NCBI GenBank assembly: GCA_016712565.1
Contig: JADJQU010000005.1
Span: forward strand, 310,001 to 374,000
DNA: 64,000 nt
DNA from: Planctomycetota bacterium
GTDB taxonomy: Bacteria; Planctomycetota; UBA1135; GCA-002686595
Direction of reading: 5' to 3'
Shown: positions 35,116-45,026 of the stretch, piece by piece
How the letters are laid out: every line of letters begins with the position of its first letter
Position numbering within the stretch: position 1 is the stretch's first letter
Notes under the pieces: model-generated
Seen by the model: only the letters and a program-made list of their open reading frames with translations
What the model was told of the DNA's origin: nothing
Databases searched by the model: none
Program-made: the position numbers and the translations under genes

Positions 35116-37052
35116 CTAGGCCAGGTCCAGCTCCAGGCGCAGCCGACGAGCGGTGAGGGGACCCACGCGGCCCTGCTCGGCCGGCCTCACGCCCGCGACC
35201 CAGAGCACGCGGGATCCGGAGACCACCAGGGGCACCCGGGACCGGTCGCCGCGGGGGATGCCGCGCTCCGCCAGGAACCGGGAGAGGGACTTGGAGCCAG
35301 GCGCGCCGAAGGGATGGAAGCGATCGCCCGGGCGGGGGAACCGCACGGCGAGCTTGCGCGGATCCCCAATGCGCTCCAGATCCAGCTCCACGAAGTTTTC
35401 TCCGGTGGGTACGGCGCGACCCGCGGGAGTGCGCAGCACGTGGGCCGAGAGCCGTCGGCCGTCCGCGAGCTTCACCAGCCCGGGAATCCACAGGCGGAAT
35501 TCCGGGCCGGCAGGGCCCTCGCTCGCCCCCGCGGCCCGGGCCCCGGGAGCGTCCCCGCCCGCGGCGCTGGAGTGCGCCGGGGGCCCCGAAGGGCTGGCCT
35601 GCGCTTCGGAAATCCGGACGGTGCCGCCGACGCCGGCAGGGCCCGGCTCGACGCGGGATTCGCAAGACTCTGTGGGGGCGGCGGAGGTGCCCTTGGCCGC
35701 GAGTGGCTCGAAGGGCAGTTCCGGGGAGCGGGCGGGGCTGGGAGCTTCGGCTCGGGGCCCTGGGCCGCGGGCCGGCTCGGGGGGCTCGAGCACCAATTCG
35801 GCGGCGCGCAGCGTCAGACACCAGCCTCCGGCCAGGCTGTGTCGGCCCAGGCGGCCCGTGCGCAAGTCGCGGCAGAGCTGCTCCAGCAGCGCTTTTCCCG
35901 GCGCATGGGCCGTGGCGGCGATCAGGAGCCGCGACAGGGCGCGCTTTTGCAGCGTGGGGGACAGGGCCATCAGGGAGCCCCGGGCGAGCACGCCTCCGTC
36001 GAAGGCGCCGGGCAGTCGGGCCGGGGGAGACGCCGCCCCGGAGTTCCCCTGGGACGACTCGCCTGCGGCGCAGGCGCCGCGGGCCCGGGCGAAGGGCAAC
36101 GGGGACCAGGCCAGGTGGGACGTGGAATCCTCGAGCACTCGCTCCAGTTCCTCCACGGCTCGCGCGAAGGCGAAGAGATTTTCAATGCCGCCGGGCCCGG
36201 CGGCCTGCTCCACCGCCGGCAGCACGCGGTGGCGGACGCGGTTGCGCGCGAAGGTCGGATCCTGGTTCGAACTGTCCTCGCGATGCTCCAGGCCCGCCTC
36301 GGCGAGCCACGCCCGCAGTTCGGCGCGGCGCAGACTCAAGAGCGGGCGCACGATCAGGACTCCCGGAGCGAGGCGCGCGCCACGGCGTCGCGCCAGGCCC
36401 GCCAGGCCCCCGATGCCGGTTCCTCGGGTCCAGCGCAACAGCAGCGTCTCCAGGGCGTCGTCCGCATGGTGGGCCGTGAGGATCCCGTGCGCGTGCCCGT
36501 GCGCTGGGCCTCCTCCACCAACACGCGATAGCGGGCTTCGCGGGCCCGCGCCTCCAGGCCCTGGGGCCGCGGGTCCAAGGGGATCTGCCGCACCACGAGG
36601 GGCAGGCCCTGCTCGCGGCACAGGCGCGCGCAGAACGCCGCGTCACCCCGGCTCTCCTCCCCGCGCAGACCATGATCCACGTGCACGGCCAACAGGGGGT
36701 GGGCGGGCTCGGCCTGTCGCGCGAGGTGGAGCAGCAGCACGCTGTCGGCGCCACCGGAGAGGGCCACGATCAGGGGCTCCCCTGGGGCGATGAGCGAACT
36801 CCGCGCCAATCCGGCCCAGCGGGTCGCCCAGGTCTCGCCGCCGACTTCTGCCCTGGCTGCTGCGCGAGCATCCAACGGAGCTTCGGCTCCCGGTGCCGTG
36901 GAGAAAGCAGGATCGCCGTGCTGTCCGCCGGCGGGGGCCGCGGCCGCCGCCGGTTCGCAGGACGCGCCTCCAAGGGCTTCGCCGCCGCGGCGGCCGCCAC
37001 GGCCCGGGGGCTCCAGTGCGTCGAACAGGCTGTGCTCGCGGGGAGAGATCAT
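35116..37052 (-). CDS. tilS: tRNA(Ile)-lysidine synthetase (frameshifted)
   Basis: Modifies C34 of tRNA-Ile(CAU) to lysidine so that it reads AUA. The N-terminal part from ATG 37052 has the PP-loop SGGADS (residues 99-104), HVDHGLRGEES and ARYRVLVEEAQR. The rest (ILTAHHADDALETLLLRWTRG, NRVRHRVLPAVE, and the C-terminal PGDRFHPFGAPGSKSLSRFL) is in the -1 frame. The join falls at about 36500-36525, in an alternating GC-rich stretch, and needs one extra base. As tilS is normally essential, an assembly deletion is more likely than a dead gene. The ~95-residue N-terminal extension and an Ala/Pro/Gly-rich insert before the C-terminal domain are longer than usual. Confidence 0.85.
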
Positions 37053-37164
37053 CGGGTCGTGGAGGGGAACCGTGCGCCGGACCGTCCTGCCGGAGTTTCC
37101 CACGGCGGTCCGTCGCCGTCGGCCCTCGGGGCGATTCTCCCGCCCCGCGTTGATCGAATCGGCA

Positions 37165-37193
37165 GGCGGGGCTACCCTCTTTCCCCGCCTTTT
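37165..37193 (+). terminator. Terminator-like hairpin upstream of gap
   Basis: GGCGGGG (37165-37171), an 11-base loop, CCCCGCC (37183-37189), then TTTT (37190-37193). It lies 125 bases before the gap ATG and could act as an attenuator or end readthrough. It overlaps a possible promoter, TTGATC (37150-37155), 17 bases, TACCCT (37173-37178); both cannot be active as drawn. Confidence 0.35.
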
Positions 37194-37317
37194 GCGGAAT
37201 TCGACCCTCCGCTCGCTGGCCCAGGCTGGCGCAGGCTTTACGTCCCCAGGAACCCTTCTCCCCCAGACCCCCACGGCCTCCCCGGCGGCCCCTCAGGCCC
37301 CCTGCCGCACCCCTCCC

Positions 37318-38328
37318 ATGGCCCTCCGAATCGCGATCAATGGCTTCGGCCGCATCGGCCGCAACGTCTTCCGGGTCATCCACCAGAATCACCCTTCGAT
37401 CGAGATTGTCGCCATCAACGACATCACGAACACGGAGACCCTGGCTCACCTGCTCAAGTACGACTCCGTCCACGGCCCCTTCCGCGGCAGCGTCAAGGCG
37501 GGCAAGGACTCGATCGTGGTGGACGGCCGCACCGTGCAGGTCAGCGCGGAGAAGGACCCGGCGAAGCTGGGCCACGGCGCGAAGGGCGTGGACATCGCCA
37601 TCGAATCCACGGGGGTCTTCACCTCCCGCGCCGATTGCCAGAAGCACATCGACGCCGGCGCCAAGCGCGTGATCTTGACCGTGCCGCCCAAGGACGAGAT
37701 CGACGCCATGGTCGTGCTGGGCGTCAACGAGAAGTCCCTCAAGGCCTCCGACCGCATCGTCTCGAACGCCTCGTGCACCACGAACTGCCTGGCCCCGGTG
37801 GCCAAGGTGCTGCACGAGCGCTTCGGCATCGAGCACGGCCTGATGACCACCGTGCACGCCTACACCAACGACCAGAACGTGCTCGACCTGCCCCACAAGG
37901 ACCTGCGCCGGGCGCGGGCCGCGGCGCTCAACATCATTCCGACCACCACCGGAGCGGCGCGGGCCGTGGGCAAGGTGCTGCCGGAGCTCAAGGGCAAGCT
38001 CGACGGAATCTCCCTGCGCGTGCCGGTGCCGGATGGGTCGGTGGTGGACCTGGTGGCGCGCCTCTCCCGCGACGTCACCGTGGAGGAAGTCAATCAGGCC
38101 TTCCTCGCCGCCGCCCAGGGTGCCTACAAGGGCATCCTCGAGTACTCGACCGATCCGTTGGTCTCCAGCGACATCGTGCGCAACTCGCACTCCAGCATCT
38201 TCGATTCGCTGTCGACCATGGTGATGGACAAGCGCATGGTCAAGGTCGTGGCCTGGTACGACAACGAGTGGGGCTACTCCTGCCGCGTGGTGGACCTGGC
38301 CCTGCTCCTCGACCAGCTGCCCAAGTGA
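37318..38328 (+). CDS. gap: Glyceraldehyde-3-phosphate dehydrogenase
   Basis: 336 residues, normal length. Rossmann start RIAINGFGRIGRNVFR, INDITNTETLAHLLKYDSVHG, catalytic Cys153 in SNASCTTNCLAP, and the C-terminal WYDNEWGYSCRVVDL. Oxidises glyceraldehyde 3-phosphate to 1,3-bisphosphoglycerate with NAD+; the Asp in IND after the second strand favours NAD. pgk follows after 5 bases, so the two consecutive glycolytic steps are cotranscribed. No close Shine-Dalgarno is visible before the ATG. Confidence 0.97.
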   Translation: MALRIAINGFGRIGRNVFRVIHQNHPSIEIVAINDITNTETLAHLLKYDSVHGPFRGSVKAGKDSIVVDGRTVQVSAEKDPAKLGHGAKGVDIAIESTGVFTSRADCQKHIDAGAKRVILTVPPKDEIDAMVVLGVNEKSLKASDRIVSNASCTTNCLAPVAKVLHERFGIEHGLMTTVHAYTNDQNVLDLPHKDLRRARAAALNIIPTTTGAARAVGKVLPELKGKLDGISLRVPVPDGSVVDLVARLSRDVTVEEVNQAFLAAAQGAYKGILEYSTDPLVSSDIVRNSHSSIFDSLSTMVMDKRMVKVVAWYDNEWGYSCRVVDLALLLDQLPK

Positions 38329-38333
38329 CCGCC

Positions 38334-39518
<1,185 letters not shown>

Positions 39519-39728
39519 GCTCGGAGCTCCTCCCGAGGGGGGCGCACACGCGTGCAGGATTTGCCCATGGGCCCCAGGGGCCTTCGCGAGGGCGTCCCCG
39601 GGGCCTCCCGTGACCACCCGTGAACGCTGCCCTGGGCCCGGGACCCCCTGGAACCCGGGGAGCCTCCCTGGGCTAGAATCCCGGCCGTGCCCGCCCGTGC
39701 GGGCCCCCGGATGTCCAGCGCCCCCTCG

Positions 39729-40405
<677 letters not shown>

Positions 40406-40413
<8 letters not shown>

Positions 40414-41515
40414 TCCTGATCCCGCGAAGACCGAACGCGCCGAATCGGCCCGCGAGGCGAAGCCCGCGGAACCCCAGGGCGCACCGCCGCAGGTGTCCGC
40501 GCGCTCCGCCGCGGAGGCCCGCGAGGCCCTGCGCGCGGCGGCCCGCGCGGAGCACGCGGCCCAGCATCAAGGCCCGAACGCGGGAGCCGCGCCGGAGCCC
40601 GCCGGCGGGGAGGCTCCCGAGGTTCGGCCCCAGGAAACCACTCTTTCGGAGACGCGCTTCGCGCGCCTGCGCAAGAAGAAGGACATGCCCGAGGGGCTGT
40701 GGCTCAAGTGCGAGAGCTGCGGCCAGATGATCTACCGCAAGGAACTCGAGGAGAAGGGCCGCGTCTGCCCGGCCTGCGAGTTCCACTTCACGCTGCCGGG
40801 CCGCGAGCGCATCGCCATGGTGCTCGACCCCGACAGCTGGCAGGAGCGCTTCGCCGATGTGCGCACGGTGGACCGCCTGAAGTTCCACGATCAGGTGCCC
40901 TACCTCGACAAGGTCCGGAAGGCCGAATTGCGCACGGGCCAGTCGGAAGCCCTGTTGTGCGGCACCGGGGCCATCGAGGGCCGGCCCGTGGTGCTCGCCG
41001 TGCTGGATTTCAGCTTCCTCGGCGGTTCCATGGGCGAGGTGGTGGGCGAGAAGATCGCCCTGGCCGCCGAACTGGCCGCGGCCCGCAAATTGCCGCTGGT
41101 GATCTTCACCAGTTCGGGCGGCGCGCGCATGCACGAGGGCGTGCTGTCGCTGATGCAGATGGCGAAGACCTGCTCCGCCCTGGCCGAACTGGCGGACAAG
41201 GGCGGCTACTCGATCTGCGTCATGTGCCACCCGACCACCGGCGGGGTGACCGCCTCCTTCGCCTCGGTCTGTGACCTGACCCTGGCCGAGCCCGGGGCCC
41301 TGATCGGCTTCGCCGGACCGCGGGTGATCGCCACCACGCTCAAGCAGGAATTGCCCGCGGGCTTCCAGCGGGCCGAATTCCTGCTGGCCAAGGGCCAGAT
41401 CGACGTCATCGTGCGCCGCGCGGACATGCGCGGCACGCTGGCGCGCTTGCTGGATTACGGGCGCGGCCCCCGCGTCAAGCACGATGTCCGCCGCGGTCGC
41501 GCGGCCAAGGAGTGA
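40406..41515 (+). CDS. accD: Acetyl-CoA carboxylase carboxyltransferase subunit beta
   Basis: 369 residues. The zinc finger is visible as Cys102, Cys105, Cys121 and Cys124 (CESC...CPAC). The crotonase-fold core has GGSMGEVVGEKIALA, SSGGARMHEGVLSLMQMAKT, HPTTGGVTASFASVCDLTLAEPGALIGFAGPRVI and the ELPAGFQRAEFLLAKGQIDVIV end. Together with AccA it transfers CO2 from biotin to acetyl-CoA for fatty-acid synthesis. The first ~85 residues are an Ala/Glu/Pro-rich, probably disordered extension not found in most AccD proteins. It is followed five bases later by a selenoprotein gene. Confidence 0.95.
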
Positions 41516-41519
41516 ACCC

Positions 41520-42590
41520 ATGCTCAGCTTGCAGTGTCTCTTCCTCTTCGCCCTGCTGGGAGGGATCGCGGGTTCACCCCCGCCGGATCCCGTGCCCATC
41601 CTCCGCCTGCCCGAGACCCCCGAGGAGCTGAAGCTCGAGATCGAAGCCGCCGCCAAGAGCGCCGAGATCGACGAGCCCCAGGCCCTGGCCTTCGCGGCCC
41701 GCGCCGTGGCCATGGGCAAGGCCGGCAAGAACGCGGCCACCCGCGTGGGCGCCCTCGATGCCGCTCTCAGGATCCCGCTGCGCAAGAAGAGCGCGGACCT
41801 CGCCGCCCAGCGTGACGTGCTGTGGGATCTCGTGATCGAAGAGGACGCCCAGGAGGGCGTGCTCCTCGCGCCCCTCGTGGCGCGCAACCTGAAGGACGAG
41901 GCGCGGCTGGAGAAGCTGCGCAAGAAGACCAAGGCGCCCGAGCTCAAGGCCACCTTCGCCTACATGGACCTCTTGCCGCAGATCAACAAGCGCGACCGCA
42001 ACGAGCAGGAGACCAAGGACCTGATCGCCGCGATCGAGAAGCTCAAGAAGGAGCATGGTTCGGTCGCCGACCCGATGCGCAAGCAGACCTGGGCCGAGAC
42101 CTGCGACGGGGTTCTGTTCCCGATCCAGAAGCTCGCCATCGGCATGGAGGTGCCCGACATCGAGGGCAAGGACACCGCCGGCGTGGCGTTCAAGCTTTCG
42201 GACTACCGCGGCAAAGTCGTGCTGCTGGATTTCTGGGGACATTGGTGAGCCCCCTGCAGGGCCATGTTCCCTCACGAGCGGTCGCTCGTGGCACGACTGA
42301 AGGATGAGCCGTTCGCCCTGATCGGAATCAACTCGGACAAGGACCTGGAAAAAGTTGCCGAGCTGAACACCAAGGAGTCGATCACCTGGCGCAGCTTCTG
42401 GAACGGACCGGACGGGACCGGCGGGCCCATCAGCAAGCGCTGGGGCGTCACCGGCTGGCCGACGCTGTACCTGATCGATGCCAAGGGCAAGATCCGGCAC
42501 AAGTTCACGGGCAACCCGGGCGATGAGAAGCTCGATGCCCTCATCGACGCGCTGGTGCAGGAAGCCAAGCAGGCGACTGCGGGCCACTGA
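41520..42590 (+). CDS. TlpA-like thioredoxin selenoprotein (Sec at TGA 42246)
   Basis: 356 residues including Sec243, start ATG 41520 behind AAGGAG (41507-41512). Signal peptide, a ~190-residue helical domain (QALAFAARAVAMGKAGKNAATRV), then a TlpA/redoxin domain: MEVPDIEGKDTAGVAFKLSDYRGKVVLLDFWGHW, in-frame TGA, APCRAMFPHERSL, LIGINSDKDLEKV, GVTGWPTLYLID. The TGA stands precisely at the first Cys of WCxPC, the frame stays open, and homology continues without a gap, so Sec insertion (UAPC) is the simplest reading. A GGUC-loop stem-loop follows. A Cys homologue is the next gene. Likely an envelope thiol-disulfide oxidoreductase. A stop-based annotation would wrongly give two fragments, 41520-42248 and 42264-42590. 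Confidence 0.86.
42273..42290 (+). promoter_or_regulatory. Bacterial SECIS candidate of the first selenoprotein
   Basis: Perfect 7-base stem CACGAGC / GCTCGTG with loop GGTC, 24-41 bases after the TGA. The GGUC loop equals the SelB-binding apical loop of the E. coli fdhF SECIS (established), and the spacing is within the range accepted for bacterial SECIS elements. The element lies inside the coding sequence, as is normal in bacteria. Confidence 0.65.
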
Positions 42591-43731
42591 TCTCGCGGTC
42601 ACGTTCCGCAAGCTCGCCGAGGCGCTCGCCGCCGTCGTCGGGCTTGCGACGCTCACGCTGGGCGCGGCCCCCCGGGCGGCGCCCGGTTTCGTTTTCAGCG
42701 CGCCCGGCGTCTGGGCCTCGGCACCGGCCTCGGCGGAGCCCGGGTTCGAGTTTCTTTCCGACGTGCGCCGCGATTTCCGCACGGCGGCGCGGGCGGGCTC
42801 CCTGGGCGCGCGGGCGCGGCTCGCCTTCGCCGAGCGGGCCCTGGGAGTGGCCGACGTGGCGCGCGGCCGCGAGCGTTACGAGGCCCTGCGCTTCGCCGCG
42901 CAGTTGGACTTGGGCGGGGACTCCGCCGAATTGGTGGCGCTGCGCGACCGGGCCATCGAGCGCGTGGTGCGAGAGTTCCTGGAGGAGGGCGATCTGCTGG
43001 GCGAGTTCGTGCTGCGGGTGCTGCGCAACGACGACCACGACCGCGCCGTGCGCGAGCGCGTGTTCGCCACCACGGGTTCCGATGCGGTGCGCGCGGCCTG
43101 CCTGCTCGCCCCCCACGAAGCGGTCCTGGAGCGCGCCCTGGACAGCGGCGAGATCGCCCCCGAGGAGCGCAGTGAGCTGCTGGCCGCGTTGGAGGAGATC
43201 GCACGGCGCTTCCCCGCGGCCAAGCACCCGCTGTCGGCAAAGACCTGGGGCACGTTCTGCGCCGAACAGGCCCGCATCCTGCGGGACCTGGTGCTCGTGG
43301 GACTGCCCTCGCCCGCGCTGGAGGGCCAGGATGCCGCGGGCCGGCCCCTGAGCCTGGCCTCGTTCCGGGGCCGCGTGGTCCTGGTGGTTTTCTGGGGCCA
43401 ATGGTGCGCCTCCTGTCGGCCCTTGCACTCCAGGCTGCGGGAGCTGCGCGGTCAGTTCTCCGAGCAGGAGCTGGTGATCCTGGGCGTGAACTCCGATTCC
43501 GACCTCGCCACGCTGCGGGAGACCGTGGCGCGGGAGAAGCTCTCCTGGCCGAACCTGTGGGACGGCCCCCAGGGCCCCTGGGGGCCGCTCGCCACAGGCT
43601 GGCGCGTCAAAGCCTGGCCGGAGTGGATCCTGATCGACCGCGAGGGCGTGGTCCAACGGCGCTGGCGCGGCGCGCCCGCGGCGGAGGAATGCCTGGCCCT
43701 CCTGCGGCAGTGTCTCAGCGGGGCGCGCTGA
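42535..43731 (+). CDS. TlpA-like thioredoxin, Cys form (CASC)
   Basis: About 398 residues; ATG 42535 overlaps the previous gene by 56 bases and gives a basic leader and signal segment (LAEALAAVVGLATLTLGAAPRA), but the exact start is uncertain. A long helical region (residues ~45-265) precedes a redoxin domain: LPSPALEGQDAAGRPLSLASFRGRVVLVVFWGQWCASCRPLHSRL, VILGVNSDSDLATL, WRVKAWPEWILIDREG. It is a relative of the preceding selenoprotein with the same domain order, but an ordinary CASC motif at the Sec position. Its end overlaps the converging methyltransferase gene by 17 bases. Likely an extracytoplasmic disulfide reductase, perhaps serving cytochrome maturation. Confidence 0.85.
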   Translation: MPSSTRWCRKPSRRLRATDLAVTFRKLAEALAAVVGLATLTLGAAPRAAPGFVFSAPGVWASAPASAEPGFEFLSDVRRDFRTAARAGSLGARARLAFAERALGVADVARGRERYEALRFAAQLDLGGDSAELVALRDRAIERVVREFLEEGDLLGEFVLRVLRNDDHDRAVRERVFATTGSDAVRAACLLAPHEAVLERALDSGEIAPEERSELLAALEEIARRFPAAKHPLSAKTWGTFCAEQARILRDLVLVGLPSPALEGQDAAGRPLSLASFRGRVVLVVFWGQWCASCRPLHSRLRELRGQFSEQELVILGVNSDSDLATLRETVAREKLSWPNLWDGPQGPWGPLATGWRVKAWPEWILIDREGVVQRRWRGAPAAEECLALLRQCLSGAR

Positions 43732-44938
43732 ACTGCATCACCCAGCTGTCGAAGCGGGCCGGGTCGCCCTCGCCGGCGCAGAACTTGTTCAAGCCGACGA
43801 TCAGCGGGGAGAACAGTCCGCTGAGGCGTGTGTCGGAGACGTGCATCGCCTCGGGCCAGGGCGTGCTGAGCTGGTAGCCGGCGGCCTTGACGAACGAAAG
43901 CCCGCGGGCCTCCAGTTCGCGCCGGGCCTCGTCGCGGGTCAGCGCATTCATCTCGCGGCCCACCAGGAGGAGCTTGCGCGCACGGCGCGAGCGCATGCCC
44001 CGGGATTCGCGATTCAGGTCGCCGATCACCAGGGTCGCGCCCGGCGCCAGGGTGCTGCGCAGGCCGTCGAACCAGCGCGGGAAGTCCGGCGAGAAGCTGA
44101 CCACGCCCGAGCTGATCACGTGATCGAAGGCCGGTTCGCCAGGGGCGGGGAAGGGCGGCGCTTCGCCGAAGCCGGTGCGCACCTGGACTTTTTCGATTCC
44201 GCTGGAGCGGGCGTTCGCCGCCGCTCCCTGGGCCAGCTCCGGAGAAGGATCGAACAGGCACAGGGACGAGCCCGGGCTGGTGAGCGCGGCTTCGATGCCG
44301 CACCAGCCCGCACCGCTGCCGAAGTCCAGGATGCGAGCGCCCGGCCGGACGGGGGCATAGCGCCCCACGAAGACCCGACCCCAGCGGTAGTGGGCCCAGC
44401 CGCGTGATCCGGGTGCGGGATTCCACCCGCCGGCGTTCTTGTCGAACTTGACCACCGTGTTGGCGGGCGAGAGCACGTGCTCGCGCCTGCGCGCCAGGAG
44501 CAGGTGCCCGCGCTTTTGCAGGGCGACGGCTTCGGTCCGGACACCGTCGAGGGTCTCGATCTGCGCCGCTCCGGGCGAGAGCCGCACATGGGCCGTGACG
44601 TGCAGCCAGGGCCACAGGGCGTTGCGCCAGCGGGCCACCTCCGCGTCGGGGCGCGGGTCCTTGAGAAAGACCATCGCCGTGCCGTCCGGGGCCAGGGCGG
44701 CGTCGCCCCGCTGGCGGTAGGTCTTGACCGCCAGGGACACGTCCGGGCTGTAGCCCACCTGGGCGATCAGGATGTCTCCCGGCGCGCGCGTCAGGGACGG
44801 CCGGTCCTGGGACGGGTCGGCGGCGTCCACCACCGCGATGCGCTGGAGGTCCAGCTGGAAGTGGGGCCAGAGGGGCGCGAAGTCGTCGCGCGAGGTGTTG
44901 TACAGCGGGCTCAAGGGGGCTTCCGAGGGGCCCAGCAT
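43715..44938 (-). CDS. Class I SAM-dependent methyltransferase
   Basis: 407 residues from ATG 44938. A ~190-residue N-terminal domain (LYNTSRDDFAPLWPHFQLD, DILIAQVGYSPDVSLAVKTYRQ, ALAPDGTAMVFLKDPRPD) precedes a Rossmann methyltransferase domain with motif I ILDFGSGAGWCGIEAAL, LFDPSPELAQGAAANA, and the post-motif segment FDHVISSGVVSFSPDF. The two-domain form resembles RsmC/RlmG-type or other small-molecule methyltransferases, but no NPPF motif is present, so rRNA targeting is not supported. Substrate unknown. Confidence 0.8.
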   Translation of the reverse strand: MLGPSEAPLSPLYNTSRDDFAPLWPHFQLDLQRIAVVDAADPSQDRPSLTRAPGDILIAQVGYSPDVSLAVKTYRQRGDAALAPDGTAMVFLKDPRPDAEVARWRNALWPWLHVTAHVRLSPGAAQIETLDGVRTEAVALQKRGHLLLARRREHVLSPANTVVKFDKNAGGWNPAPGSRGWAHYRWGRVFVGRYAPVRPGARILDFGSGAGWCGIEAALTSPGSSLCLFDPSPELAQGAAANARSSGIEKVQVRTGFGEAPPFPAPGEPAFDHVISSGVVSFSPDFPRWFDGLRSTLAPGATLVIGDLNRESRGMRSRRARKLLLVGREMNALTRDEARRELEARGLSFVKAAGYQLSTPWPEAMHVSDTRLSGLFSPLIVGLNKFCAGEGDPARFDSWVMQFSAPR

Positions 44939-45026
44939 GGTAGCATCGCGGGGACGCGTCTTCGCTCGCCCCGGAGCGCGCCAACCACGTTCTGCGTCGG
45001 CACTTCGGGCCATCAGCGGCTCCGCC

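Noticed and set aside
42264..42590. A separate small thioredoxin-fragment gene starting at ATG 42264 after a true stop
   Set aside because: It would lack the first half of the redoxin fold, the catalytic Cys and a ribosome site, while the upstream frame continues into it without interruption except for the TGA at the Cys position.
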